Shown: positions 8,498 to 19,403, numbered from the stretch's first letter. The stretch is DNA of 64,000 nucleotides from Syntrophomonas sp. DTU019 (GCA_913757435.1 CAJYDM010000001.1:806001-870000), one strand, 5' to 3'. A program made the numbers and translations. The notes: a model not told the origin generated them from the letters alone.

Positions 8498-9745
8498 GTG
8501 GATTATATCGAAAAGTACGTCAAGGAGATTGACCCGGAGATCGCTGCAGCCATCTCTGCGGAGGAAAACCGGCAGGACCAGAAACTGGAACTGATCGCAT
8601 CAGAAAATTTCGTTTCCCGGGCGGTAATGGCTGCTCAGGGATGCGTGATGACCAATAAATACGCTGAAGGCTATCCCGGCAAAAGATATTATGGCGGTTG
8701 TGAGTTTGTCGATGTGGCCGAGGAATTAGCCCGCGAAAGACTTAAAACCCTGTTCGGCTGTGAGCATGCCAATGTGCAGCCACACTCTGGTGCCCAGGCC
8801 AACACTGCGGTATATTTTGCGGCCTTAAAGCCAGGCGATACTGTTATGGGCATGAACCTTAGCCACGGTGGGCATTTGACTCATGGCAGCCCGGTGAACC
8901 TCTCCGGTAAATACTTCCGCTTCGTGGATTATGGCGTTTCACCACGAACTGAGACCATAGACTATGATCAGGTGCGGGAACTAGCCCAACAGCACCAGCC
9001 CAGAATGATCGTAGCCGGGGCCAGTGCCTATCCGCGCAAGCTGGATTTCGCCGCCTTTCGTGAGATTGCTGACGAGGTGGGAGCCTACCTGTTCGTGGAT
9101 ATGGCTCATATTGCGGGCCTGGTTGCCGCAGGCTTGCATCCCTCTCCGGTACCCTACGCCCATTTCGTCACCACCACTACCCACAAAACCCTGCGCGGTC
9201 CCCGCGGCGGTGTCATCTTATGTGGAAAAGAGTGGGCACAAAAGGTGGACAGCGCGGTTTTTCCCGGAATTCAAGGCGGCCCTTTGATGCATGTAATTGC
9301 AGCCAAAGCAGTATGTTTTAAGGAAGCTTTAAGCCAGGAATTCAAAAAATACCAGGAGCAGATCGTTACCAATGCCACTGTTCTGGCCGAGTCGCTCTCC
9401 GCTTACGGCCTGCGGCTGGTTTCGGGCGGCACTGACAACCACCTCATGTTGGTCGATGTCCGGCCCAAAAAACTGACCGGCAAAGCCGCACAGGCTATAT
9501 TGGAAACGGTCAATATAACTGTCAACAAGAATACCATTCCCTTTGACCCTGAAAAGCCGATGGTTACCAGCGGTATTCGTGTCGGTACTCCGGCCGTCAC
9601 CAGCCGGGGGATGGACCACGAAGATATGAAGCTGATTGCTCGGGCCATCGCCATAGCGCTGGAGAAACCCGAGGATGAGAAAACGCTGGACGAGGCTCGG
9701 AGTATTGTGGCTGGACTCTGTCAGAAGTATCCGCTCTATAAATAG
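8498..9745 (+). CDS. glyA: Serine hydroxymethyltransferase
   Basis: GlyA converts serine and tetrahydrofolate to glycine and methylene-tetrahydrofolate using pyridoxal phosphate. The PLP lysine lies in [14 protein letters not shown], and LIASENFVS and [15 protein letters not shown] are conserved substrate-binding blocks. GTG 8498 is preferred: GAGAGGAG (8481-8488) is nine bases upstream and the product has 415 residues, typical of the family. An in-frame ATG at 8474 would overlap rpiB and has no ribosome binding site. It sits five bases after rpiB and 15 before a MazG-like gene. Confidence 0.95.
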   Translation: MDYIEKYVKEIDPEIAAAISAEENRQDQKLELIASENFVSRAVMAAQGCVMTNKYAEGYPGKRYYGGCEFVDVAEELARERLKTLFGCEHANVQPHSGAQANTAVYFAALKPGDTVMGMNLSHGGHLTHGSPVNLSGKYFRFVDYGVSPRTETIDYDQVRELAQQHQPRMIVAGASAYPRKLDFAAFREIADEVGAYLFVDMAHIAGLVAAGLHPSPVPYAHFVTTTTHKTLRGPRGGVILCGKEWAQKVDSAVFPGIQGGPLMHVIAAKAVCFKEALSQEFKKYQEQIVTNATVLAESLSAYGLRLVSGGTDNHLMLVDVRPKKLTGKAAQAILETVNITVNKNTIPFDPEKPMVTSGIRVGTPAVTSRGMDHEDMKLIARAIAIALEKPEDEKTLDEARSIVAGLCQKYPLYK

Positions 9746-9760
9746 CGGGGTCCGAGTCAT

Positions 9761-10072
9761 ATGGAAGCGAAAACACTTTCTCTGCCTAAACTGAATCAGC
9801 TTAAACCGACCCTTGAATCCACCGCTCTGAAATTGATGGAAGAAGCCGGAGAGTTGGCCCAGGTTATCGGCAAATTCCGGGGACTGTCCGGGGAGACGGT
9901 TCATCTCGATGAAGAAACCATAGTACGCGAGATTGCCAAAGAACTGTTGGATGTGGCTCAGACTGCGGTCACCATGATGTTTGTAATGGAGGAGCAATTC
10001 GATCTCAATATCGAATCTCTCTTGCAGGAACACTGGCAGAAGATGGAGCGTAAAGGTTACCTCTCGCCTTAG
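9761..10072 (+). CDS. MazG-like nucleotide pyrophosphohydrolase
   Basis: A 103-residue all-helical protein with the MazG-superfamily metal motif: EEAGELAQ near residue 28 followed by EIAKELLDVAQTA near residue 65 (ExxE...ExxD). Such proteins hydrolyse NTPs or dNTPs to the monophosphate, often as a cleaning step. The single-domain size is like MazG-related proteins with unknown substrate rather than full MazG. The stop codon lies within a small hairpin (ACCTCT / AGAGGT, 10059-10076). It probably ends the glyA operon; the ATP synthase leader follows. Confidence 0.75.
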   Translation: MEAKTLSLPKLNQLKPTLESTALKLMEEAGELAQVIGKFRGLSGETVHLDEETIVREIAKELLDVAQTAVTMMFVMEEQFDLNIESLLQEHWQKMERKGYLSP

Positions 10073-10120
10073 AGGTCGAAAAAAATAATAATCCCGAACA
10101 TAAATATTGGGGAGGATTTT

Positions 10121-10141
10121 GTGATAGCAGTCTCGAAATAA
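10121..10141 (+). other. Six-codon mini reading frame in the atp leader
   Basis: GTG ATA GCA GTC TCG AAA TAA follows GGGGAGGA (10109-10116) at four bases' spacing, the best ribosome binding site in the 242-base leader. It would encode a six-residue peptide and stop just before a small hairpin (10150-10166). It may be a leader peptide, a gene remnant or chance. Confidence 0.3.
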
Positions 10142-10149
10142 ATGGATAC

Positions 10150-10300
10150 TTACTGACAGACAGTAACTGAAGATAGAAATACCAGGCCTTCTATTCGTAG
10201 ATGTAAAGATCTGACCCAATCTGGATAAAATTAAAAATGAAAAAGGAATTTGCCTATTAATGACGAATAGAGAAAAAGGATGGTTCGTCTACTTAGGCAA
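10150..10300 (+). promoter_or_regulatory. Structured 5' leader of the ATP synthase operon, with competing stems
   Basis: Four inverted repeats occupy the untranslated stretch between the MazG-like gene and atpZ. TTACTG/CAGTAA forms a hairpin at 10150-10166. TTGCCTA (10250-10256) pairs with TAGGCAA (10294-10300), enclosing GACGAA (10262-10267) with TTCGTC (10284-10289). TCTATTCGT (10190-10198) can instead pair with ACGAATAGA (10263-10271), which excludes the inner stem. The outer stem ends three bases before the atpZ Shine-Dalgarno AGGGAG. A role in control is inference; no match to a known riboswitch class is recognised. Confidence 0.4.
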
Positions 10301-10314
10301 CTGAGGGAGAGCCA

Positions 10315-10581
10315 ATGACAGACAAACCCAAGTATGCATGGGCTAGGAGTCTGAGCGATGCCATCAATCTGGCCACCACAGCAGCTGCTGCAGTAGGTAT
10401 CTGCTTATTTGTAGGCTGGTGGCTTGACCAGCGCTTCGGTACCGAACCCTGGTTCGTAGCTCTGGGAGCCCTCTTGGGGGTGGCAACTGCCATCAAGTCT
10501 ATGTGGGACAAAATGATGAAAAATACCAAACGCCGACAAGGATTAGACCGAAAAGATACACAGAGAGATAGAGAGAACTAA
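10315..10581 (+). CDS. atpZ: AtpZ/AtpI family subunit of the ATP synthase operon
   Basis: An 88-residue protein with two transmembrane segments (residues about 17-38 and 45-63) and a charged C-terminus. The GWWLDQRFGTEPWFVALGALLGV pattern is that of AtpZ/AtpI, small proteins at the head of atp operons that help assemble the c-ring or carry Mg2+. Start at ATG 10315 follows AGGGAG at six bases. The longer, four-helix AtpI protein that usually sits between atpZ and atpB in Firmicutes is not present in the following 178 bases. Confidence 0.75.
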   Translation: MTDKPKYAWARSLSDAINLATTAAAAVGICLFVGWWLDQRFGTEPWFVALGALLGVATAIKSMWDKMMKNTKRRQGLDRKDTQRDREN

Positions 10582-10681
10582 GGCGGTTATAGAACAAAAG
10601 AGATCTGCCTTACATGTGAGTTCCGCATTTCAAGAGAGAAATATAATTCCATTAATAGCATATCCACTAATTGTTAGTATT

Positions 10682-10724
10682 AGTTTTTGAACCTGGCTGA
10701 TCAATCGAACGGCTTTCAAAAACT
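10682..10724 (+). other. Inverted repeat in the atpZ-atpB gap
   Basis: AGTTTTTGA and TCAAAAACT form a nine-bp stem, extended by one A-T pair, with a 23-base loop. The 178-base gap between atpZ and atpB otherwise has no reading frame. Purpose unknown; it may stabilise or process the mRNA ahead of the main operon. Confidence 0.4.
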
Positions 10725-10759
10725 CGACAAATTTAATAAGGGAAGGGGGGAAATAAAGA

Positions 10760-11443
10760 ATGTTATTTGGAATGTGGGATGGTGTCTATTTCCATCTCGG
10801 ACCGATCCCGGTTGATCATCTGGTGGTAACCGAGTGGGCGATTATAGCCCTGGTCGGTATCATCTCCTTTATGGCTACCAGGAAAATGCAGTTGGTTCCA
10901 ACTGGCCTGCAGAACGGTTTTGAAGCCATCATATTGTTCACCTATGATTTCTTCACACAATTGATGGATGAAGAGCATGTGGCCAAGAAGTGGGCACCTC
11001 TGCTTACTTCGTTCTTCCTGTTTATCCTGATCAGCAACTACAGCGGCCTAATACCCGGAGCAGCCCATGTACAAGGTTTCCAGCCGCCAACCAGTAACTG
11101 GAATGTTACCATGACCCTTGCTATAATCACCTTCTTTTCAGTTCATATCGCCGGGTTCTCCGAACATGGAGGACATTATCTTCACCACTTCGTTAGCCCA
11201 AGCCCACTGATGTTGCCATTGAATCTAGTTGAAGAAGTGGCCCACCCATTATCCCTGACAGTCCGTCTTTTCGGCAATATTTTTGGGGAAGAAATGGTTC
11301 TGGCTTTCCTGTTGTTCCTGGCACCATTTATAGTCCCAACCGCAATTATGGGTTTGAGCATGCTGCTAGGAGCAATCCAGGCAGTAGTCTTCACTCTGTT
11401 GTCAGCCAGTTACATAGGGGCGGCAGCAGGCAAAGGGCACTAA
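10760..11443 (+). CDS. atpB: ATP synthase Fo subunit a
   Basis: Subunit a forms the ion half-channels beside the c-ring in the membrane. It has 227 residues and five to six transmembrane helices. The essential arginine lies in SLTVRLFGNIFGEE (about residue 170), the most conserved part of the family. The C-terminal helix (AIQAVVFTLLSASYIG) is also typical. ATG 10760 follows GGAAGGGGGGA. It is the first of eight closely spaced genes encoding the complete enzyme. Confidence 0.97.
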   Translation: MLFGMWDGVYFHLGPIPVDHLVVTEWAIIALVGIISFMATRKMQLVPTGLQNGFEAIILFTYDFFTQLMDEEHVAKKWAPLLTSFFLFILISNYSGLIPGAAHVQGFQPPTSNWNVTMTLAIITFFSVHIAGFSEHGGHYLHHFVSPSPLMLPLNLVEEVAHPLSLTVRLFGNIFGEEMVLAFLLFLAPFIVPTAIMGLSMLLGAIQAVVFTLLSASYIGAAAGKGH

Positions 11444-11493
11444 AAATAGCTCCGATGTAGATATCATTAGAGCTTGAAAGGAGGGAAAATGTA

Positions 11494-11718
11494 ATGGATA
11501 TGTTAGCATTAGGTGCTGGTCTTGCCGTATCAATCTCCGGTATCGGCGGTGGTATTGGTATGGGTATCGCCGGTGGCAAAGCGTTCGAAGCTATTGCACG
11601 GCAGCCCGAGGTAGGTGGAGACGTAAGAACTCTACTCTTCATCACCCTGGCCTTTATCGAAACCTTGACCATTTACGGTCTACTGATTGCATTCATGTTG
11701 GTTAGTAAAATTCAGTAA
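11494..11718 (+). CDS. atpE: ATP synthase Fo subunit c
   Basis: A 74-residue two-helix hairpin that oligomerises into the rotor ring. The ion-carrying glutamate is E56 in AFIETLTIYG; the polar loop is ARQPEVGGD. In Na+-driven rings helix 1 carries a glutamine ligand in the context GQGYAAGK; here the aligned residue is Met23 in GMGIAGGK, so proton coupling is more likely. The AAAGGAGGG site lies about nine bases before ATG 11494. A stable hairpin follows at 11742-11785, before atpF. Confidence 0.96.
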   Translation: MDMLALGAGLAVSISGIGGGIGMGIAGGKAFEAIARQPEVGGDVRTLLFITLAFIETLTIYGLLIAFMLVSKIQ

Positions 11719-11741
11719 TTATACGGTGGACTCAGATTTGC

Positions 11742-11785
11742 GGGCGATGGAGCTTCATTAATTGAATAATTTGGCTTCATCGCCC
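11742..11785 (+). other. Hairpin between atpE and atpF
   Basis: GGGCGATG (11742-11749) pairs with CATCGCCC (11778-11785), with AGC/GCT pairing further in across a mismatch, and an A/T-rich loop. There is no T tract. Position directly after the c-subunit gene suggests an mRNA stabiliser or partial terminator that would favour excess c subunit; this role is inferred. Confidence 0.55.
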
Positions 11786-11825
11786 CAAAAACTATTTGCT
11801 CTAAGAGATTGGAGGTAGCACATCC

Positions 11826-12449
11826 GTGATTAGGAACAGAAGGTATACGTCATTGATCCTCCTTTTTGCCATGATTATGGTAATGGGATTTGCCACCTTC
11901 TGCATGGCCTCTAGTGAAGGACCGGCAGTGCCGGTTCCGGCACCGTCCGGAGCAACACCTGCCTTTGGGAACTGGTATGTGATCGGCTGGTCAGCAGTCA
12001 ACTTTTTAATCCTGCTGGCTTTGATCTACAAATTCGGTTATGGTCCCATCAATGCCATGCTAGAAGAACGTTCGGCAACCATCGAAGGCTCCCTCAAACA
12101 TGCTGAGGAAGTCAAGACCGAAGTAGAACAGATGCGCAAGGAAATGCAGGCCAACCTGCAGGATTCGCGTCGTGAATCCCAGGAGATCGTTGCCCGCGCC
12201 ACCAAGGCGGCTGAAGACGTCAAGAACGAGATGATTGCTAAGGCGCAGGAAGATGCCACCAGCATTAAGAACAAGGCTCATGCCGAAATCGCAGCCGCAA
12301 CCGAGCAAGCCAAGGCGCAGCTTAAGGACTCCGCAGTTGTACTGGCCATTTCTGCGGCTGAAAAGGTTTTAGGTCGGGCTATCAATGAAGACGACCACAA
12401 GCGCATGGTTAAAGATTTTGTCAATGAGGCGGGCGATCTATTATGTTAA
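11826..12449 (+). CDS. atpF: ATP synthase Fo subunit b with N-terminal extension
   Basis: Subunit b is the peripheral stalk linking Fo to F1. The membrane anchor (WYVIGWSAVNFLILLALIYKFGY, residues about 50-72) is followed by a long charged coiled coil to the C-terminus. Unlike the usual b subunit, the anchor is preceded by about 48 residues that include a basic, strongly hydrophobic segment like a signal peptide (residues 7-27) and a Pro/Ala-rich linker. GTG 11826 follows TTGGAGGTAG. The last codons overlap atpH by seven bases. Confidence 0.93.
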   Translation: MIRNRRYTSLILLFAMIMVMGFATFCMASSEGPAVPVPAPSGATPAFGNWYVIGWSAVNFLILLALIYKFGYGPINAMLEERSATIEGSLKHAEEVKTEVEQMRKEMQANLQDSRRESQEIVARATKAAEDVKNEMIAKAQEDATSIKNKAHAEIAAATEQAKAQLKDSAVVLAISAAEKVLGRAINEDDHKRMVKDFVNEAGDLLC

Positions 12450-12991
12450 ATAAGAGCGTCGCTAGGCGCTATGCTGAAGCATTTTTCAGTATTGCCCGGG
12501 AGGCCGGCAAAGTTGATGAGTACCAGCAGGAATTGGAATTGGTGGTACGAACCGTCGATGAGTCCGAACTCTTACAAGAATATTTCGCTCATCTGCTTAT
12601 CCCTGCCAAAGAGAAAAAAGAAGTGGCCAACAAGATTTTTTCCGGAGATATTTCCCAGGCCACACTCAATTTTATTTCCATCATAATCGACAAGAAGCGT
12701 GAAGCCTATTTGGCCTTAATAACTGAACAGTACACTGAAATGGCCGATGAGCAGAGGAATATACTTAAAGCCGAGATGTATTCGGCGCGCGAGATCCCGG
12801 AAAGCGATGTCCAGGATCTGGCCGAAAAACTCTCTGCCTCGACCGGTAAGACTGTGCAATTGAAGCCCATGGTTGATCCGAGTCTATTGGGGGGAATAAA
12901 GGTCCGAATTGGCGACCAGATAGTAGACGCGACGGTTGCCAAAAAGTTGGAAATGTTAAAGAACGCCATGAAACAAGCCAAGATAAGTTAA
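12443..12991 (+). CDS. atpH: ATP synthase F1 subunit delta
   Basis: Delta (OSCP-like) joins the peripheral stalk to the top of F1. The 182-residue protein has the N-terminal helical domain (ARRYAEAFFSIAREAG) and the C-terminal signature LGGIKVRIGDQIVDATVAKKLEML. It overlaps atpF by seven bases and precedes atpA by 21. Confidence 0.95.
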   Translation: MLNKSVARRYAEAFFSIAREAGKVDEYQQELELVVRTVDESELLQEYFAHLLIPAKEKKEVANKIFSGDISQATLNFISIIIDKKREAYLALITEQYTEMADEQRNILKAEMYSAREIPESDVQDLAEKLSASTGKTVQLKPMVDPSLLGGIKVRIGDQIVDATVAKKLEMLKNAMKQAKIS

Positions 12992-13012
12992 ATCGATAGG
13001 GGTGACACATAA

Positions 13013-14527
<1,515 letters not shown>

Positions 14528-14540
14528 GGTGGTGAAATAA

Positions 14541-15425
14541 ATGGCAGGAGCAGGTATAAGAGAATTTAAGCGCAGGATCCGCAGTGTTAAAAACACACAG
14601 CAAATCACCAAGGCGATGAAAATGGTTTCTGCTGCCAAACTGCGCCGGGCTCAAGAAGCCGCCGAAGCTTCACGTCCCTACAACGAGACATTGAGAGACA
14701 CCTTGGCCAGACTGGCAGCGGTCACTTTCGATGTACGTCATCCTCTCTTGGCCAAGCGGGAAGATGTCAAAAAAGTAGGCTATGTTGTCATCACCGCTGA
14801 TCGGGGGCTTTGTGGCGCATACAACACCAACATAATACGCGCTGCTAATGCCGCCATTGAAGAGGATGAAAGAAAGGTCGAGAGTGGTATTGTAGCAGTA
14901 GGCAGAAAAGCCAGGGATTTCTATCGGAAACGTTCTGGTCTGGATGCCGAATTTATCAACCTGGGCGACAATATCTCCTACGCGGACGCAAGAGAAATCG
15001 GTCAGTATATAGTCAATGCCTACGAGAACGAAGAAGTTGATGAAGTATATCTAGTATATGCCAGATTTATCAATGTTCTTCGTCAGATTCCCACGGTAAC
15101 TCAGTTGCTTCCCATCCAGCCTCCGGAAAAGGATGAGGAAGAAAAGGATATCGTGATTGACTATCTGTATGAACCGAGTGCCGATGAGATCCTTTTGGCC
15201 TTGCTGCCGCGGTATATTGGAAGCCAGATATTCAACGCATTACTTGAAAGTAAAGCCAGTGAGCACGGCGCTCGAATGACGGCAATGGGCAACGCCACCG
15301 AAAACGCGGGCGAAATCATTGATAGCCTTACCCTGGCCATGAATAAGGCCAGACAGGCTGCCATAACCGACGAAATACTGGATATTGTCGGCGGCGCCGA
15401 AGCTCTCAATAAAGGAGGAAAATAG
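14541..15425 (+). CDS. atpG: ATP synthase F1 subunit gamma
   Basis: Gamma is the central rotor shaft. The 294-residue protein starts with the conserved coiled-coil helix (REFKRRIRSVKNTQQITKAMKMVSAAKLRRAQ) split here as typical blocks, contains ITADRGLCGAYN, and ends with the ARMTAMGNATENAGEIID C-terminal helix signature. It begins 13 bases after atpA with GGGTGGTGAAATA upstream. Confidence 0.97.
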   Translation: MAGAGIREFKRRIRSVKNTQQITKAMKMVSAAKLRRAQEAAEASRPYNETLRDTLARLAAVTFDVRHPLLAKREDVKKVGYVVITADRGLCGAYNTNIIRAANAAIEEDERKVESGIVAVGRKARDFYRKRSGLDAEFINLGDNISYADAREIGQYIVNAYENEEVDEVYLVYARFINVLRQIPTVTQLLPIQPPEKDEEEKDIVIDYLYEPSADEILLALLPRYIGSQIFNALLESKASEHGARMTAMGNATENAGEIIDSLTLAMNKARQAAITDEILDIVGGAEALNKGGK

Positions 15426-16859
<1,434 letters not shown>

Positions 16860-16862
16860 TCT

Positions 16863-17279
16863 ATGGCAGACAACACCTACATGCTGGAGGTAGTGACGCC
16901 TGAACGCGTGCTTCAATCCAATGAGGTTTCTTTTACGGTCGTGCCCGCTATTGACGGTGAACTCGGGGTAATGAAAAACCACGCCCCCCTGGTGGCAGCT
17001 CTAAACATAGGGGTATTACGCTATGTGGACGCTGCCGGCAGTGAAAAACGCATTGCAATTAGCGGCGGCTTTATTGAAGTCCTGGATAACGAAGGCCGGA
17101 TTCTGGCTGAAACTGCTGAGCACGGTCATGAAATTGATGTACTTCGTGCCAAAGCGGCCCGCGAAAGGGCTGAGAGAAGGCTGGAACAGCGTGCCGAGAA
17201 CATTAATTATGTGCGTGCTGAACAGGCCTTAAAAAGGGCCATCGCCCGCTTGAAAGCGGCCGGAGCTTACTCTGACTAA
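16863..17279 (+). CDS. atpC: ATP synthase F1 subunit epsilon
   Basis: Epsilon sits on the rotor and restrains ATP hydrolysis. The 138-residue protein has the N-terminal beta-sandwich (MLEVVTPERVL, VVPAIDGELGVMKNHAPLVAAL) and the C-terminal helix pair (RAERRLEQRAEN, RAEQALKRAIARLKAA). It is the last gene of the operon and is followed by a terminator. Confidence 0.96.
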   Translation: MADNTYMLEVVTPERVLQSNEVSFTVVPAIDGELGVMKNHAPLVAALNIGVLRYVDAAGSEKRIAISGGFIEVLDNEGRILAETAEHGHEIDVLRAKAARERAERRLEQRAENINYVRAEQALKRAIARLKAAGAYSD

Positions 17280-17302
17280 TACCAGTAAATGGCAACTGGT
17301 AA

Positions 17303-17344
17303 AAGCCGGAAGGCATTATTAAGTGCTTTCCGGCTTATTTTCTT
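17303..17344 (+). terminator. Terminator of the ATP synthase operon
   Basis: AAGCCGGAA (17303-17311) pairs perfectly with TTCCGGCTT (17328-17336), followed by ATTTTCTT. A smaller hairpin (ACCAGT / ACTGGT, 17281-17300) precedes it. Confidence 0.85.
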
Positions 17345-17428
17345 AATATTCGCAGAAGATATTAGTGAGCATTTTGTATAAAATAAAATCATAAGCTATA
17401 GGGTTATAAATAGTTTTGAGGGTGCGCC

Positions 17429-17620
17429 ATGAATGATGTGGTAAGGTTATTGATCATAATAGTCCTGGTCTATTACCTGGTGAAGGGCTTACTTTACCTG
17501 TTATTCTGGCAGGCCGCACTCAGGACTGAGGCACGTGGTCTCGAAATGAAGCGAAAACGCATGGAAGCACGCGAGCGCAAAAAACAAAGGCGGGCCCAGG
17601 AGAGAAATAAGGAAGAATAA
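17429..17620 (+). CDS. Small membrane protein, unrecognised
   Basis: A 63-residue protein with one N-terminal transmembrane segment (residues about 6-29) and a very basic, highly charged tail (EMKRKRMEARERKKQRRAQ) that would face the cytoplasm. The ATG follows GAGGGTGCGCC. It is close to the next small membrane-protein gene (39 bases), so the pair may form a unit. No family recognised. Confidence 0.6.
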   Translation: MNDVVRLLIIIVLVYYLVKGLLYLLFWQAALRTEARGLEMKRKRMEARERKKQRRAQERNKEE

Positions 17621-17659
17621 CTCATCCCCGTCTGTGGTTCGAAAAAAGGGGGTGTCAGG

Positions 17660-17893
17660 GTGTACAGGGCACTGCTCATCATAATTGGTCTAGTATTTAT
17701 ATTGACCTTGGCTTTTGCATTGTTGATATGGTATCAGCTGGGGAAATTTGCGGAAAAGGCCTTGGCGGCCAAAAAAAATCAGGAAGCCTACCTGGCTGAA
17801 CTGAATGCCAAAGATCCCGACCATCCGGCTATTATCAGGACAGACCCAGGCTGGGATGACCCTGATGATGAGGACCGCTCCGGATGGATCTAA
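17660..17893 (+). CDS. Small membrane protein with acidic tail, unrecognised
   Basis: A 77-residue protein starting at GTG 17660 after AAGGGGGTGTCAGG. It has one transmembrane helix (residues 4-26), a short helical linker and an acidic C-terminus (DPGWDDPDDEDRSGWI). No family recognised. Its end is followed by a terminator-like hairpin at 17911-17937. Confidence 0.6.
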   Translation: MYRALLIIIGLVFILTLAFALLIWYQLGKFAEKALAAKKNQEAYLAELNAKDPDHPAIIRTDPGWDDPDDEDRSGWI

Positions 17894-17910
17894 AACGATC
17901 CCAGTTTACC

Positions 17911-17937
17911 AAAAGGAAGCCCATAAGGCTTCCTTTT
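17911..17937 (+). terminator. Terminator-like hairpin before the SprT-like gene
   Basis: AAAAGGAAGCC and GGCTTCCTTTT pair almost perfectly around a five-base loop, with the stem itself ending in four T residues. It ends the small membrane-protein unit and argues that the next gene starts downstream of it. Confidence 0.7.
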
Positions 17938-17973
17938 AAAATGAACCGGGACCAGAATCAGGAGATTTTGACG

Positions 17974-18732
17974 ATGCTACAGGACATAATCACCATTAAG
18001 TATTCGTCTGCGGAAATAAAAAAGCAGCGGGAGCATATCGGCATGCTCTTAATGGACCGGTCATCATCGATCAGTAGCACGGATCTCGGTAAAATAAGTG
18101 TTGCAGACCTAAAAATGTTGTATGAACTGTATGAACAAATATTTTTTAAAGGTTGGATAAAACAACATTGGAAGGGTAAACTGCAGTTCGCCATCTCCCG
18201 CCAAATGACTAAAACTGCCGGAAAAACGGTGTGCTTCAAAAAATCTGCTGACAACTGTGACCTGGCGCTGGAAGTCAGGATAAGCCTCCCTATCATAGCC
18301 AATTATGGAACCATCGAAGGTCACGACCTGGTGGGGGGTATCAAAAGCGGCAGCAGGCTGGAAGCCTTGCAGCTTATTTTTGAACATGAGCTGGTTCATG
18401 TGGTAGAGTTTATATGTTTCGGCAGCTCGAACTGCAAAGGCAAGCGTTTCCAGGCTCTGGCAGAAAATCTTTTCGGACATCACAACAACTACCACCAACT
18501 GCCCACCAATAATGAAATCGTCCGCCATAGGCTCGGGTTGGCACCCGGCGTGTGGGTGGAATTTGATTATCAAGGTGCTGTGCTGAAGGGGATAATCTCT
18601 CACATCCGGAAGCGGGCCGGGGTAATGGTCGAGGACAAAAATGGGGCCTACCAGGACCGCCAGGGCAAGCGCTACAGCAAATACCTGGTGCCCCTGCAGC
18701 TTCTGCGTACGCTCAACAACTTGCAGAAATGA
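17974..18732 (+). CDS. SprT-like zinc metallopeptidase-fold protein
   Basis: The central FEHELVHVVEF motif (HExxH, about residue 138) followed by GKRFQALAENLFGHHNNYHQL matches the SprT/SPRTN zinc-metallopeptidase fold. The N-terminal half (YEQIFFKGWIKQHWKGKLQFAISRQMTKTAGK) is the usual SprT lead-in. The last 60 residues look like a small beta-rich domain (PGVWVEFDYQGAVLKGII...). ATG 17974 is preferred because CAGGAG lies nine bases upstream; the frame is open back to 17884 but that would run through a terminator. SPRTN proteins degrade DNA-protein crosslinks in eukaryotes; the bacterial role is uncertain. Confidence 0.7.
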   Translation: MLQDIITIKYSSAEIKKQREHIGMLLMDRSSSISSTDLGKISVADLKMLYELYEQIFFKGWIKQHWKGKLQFAISRQMTKTAGKTVCFKKSADNCDLALEVRISLPIIANYGTIEGHDLVGGIKSGSRLEALQLIFEHELVHVVEFICFGSSNCKGKRFQALAENLFGHHNNYHQLPTNNEIVRHRLGLAPGVWVEFDYQGAVLKGIISHIRKRAGVMVEDKNGAYQDRQGKRYSKYLVPLQLLRTLNNLQK

Positions 18733-18753
18733 ACCAGCGTGGAGTTGATGATA

Positions 18754-19164
18754 ATGCAATACAAGTTGGATATACAGACCAGCGAACAGGCCCAAATGGT
18801 AGACATTACCCCGCGAATCAGGGAGTTGTTGAGTAAAGCGGGAGTCAGTGAGGGTGTTCTGCTGGTATACTGTCCCCATACCACGGCAGGGGTGACCATT
18901 AACGAAAATGCTGATCCCAATGTGGTCCGCGATCTATTGAATCGCCTGCAAGAGATGGTACCATTCAAACACCCTGCCGACCGTCATGCCGAGGGCAACT
19001 CCGCCGCCCATCTCAAAGCCAGCATGATGGGTTTTTCCCAGTTGATTCCGATAAATATGGGTCGCTTGATGTTGGGAACCTGGCAGGGGATATACCTGTG
19101 CGAATTTGATGGCCCCAGAAGGCGCACCTGCTACATACAGATACACTCCCAAGCCACTGTTTAA
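18754..19164 (+). CDS. YjbQ family protein (UPF0047)
   Basis: A 136-residue protein with the family's signature VYCPHTTAGVTINENADP, the histidine-rich FKHPADRHAEGNSAAHLKASMMG block and the C-terminal GTWQGIYLCEFDGPRRR. Homologues bind a metal through the three histidines and some have weak thiamine phosphate synthase activity; the physiological role is not settled. ATG 18754 lies nine bases after GGAG. Confidence 0.88.
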   Translation: MQYKLDIQTSEQAQMVDITPRIRELLSKAGVSEGVLLVYCPHTTAGVTINENADPNVVRDLLNRLQEMVPFKHPADRHAEGNSAAHLKASMMGFSQLIPINMGRLMLGTWQGIYLCEFDGPRRRTCYIQIHSQATV

Positions 19165-19197
19165 TAGGGATCAGCACCGTCACAAGACGCAGAAGCG

Positions 19198-19229
19198 GCC
19201 CGGTTATGAATACCATTTCATAACCGGGC
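19198..19229 (+). terminator. Terminator-like hairpin after the yjbQ-type gene
   Basis: A perfect 13-bp stem (GCCCGGTTATGAA / TTCATAACCGGGC) with a six-base loop; the downstream sequence TGATCTTATTTG is only moderately T-rich. Confidence 0.7.
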
Positions 19230-19403
19230 TGATCTTATTTGATAGAACCTGCTTGAAGCAGGCAGGGGTATGCAGTGCAATACAAATCTATGATGTTAAT
19301 GCAGAATTTACCTGCACTCTGATAATCCTGCTGAGGGGAATAAATGCTCTCGACTGCGGCAAGAATCATCATAGCACAGCAAGCTTATGGCGGGGGGAGA
19401 AAC

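Noticed and set aside
10073-10314. Known riboswitch before the atp operon
   Set aside because: No conserved core of a class I know is visible, and the neighbouring genes suggest no ligand. Kept only as a structured leader.
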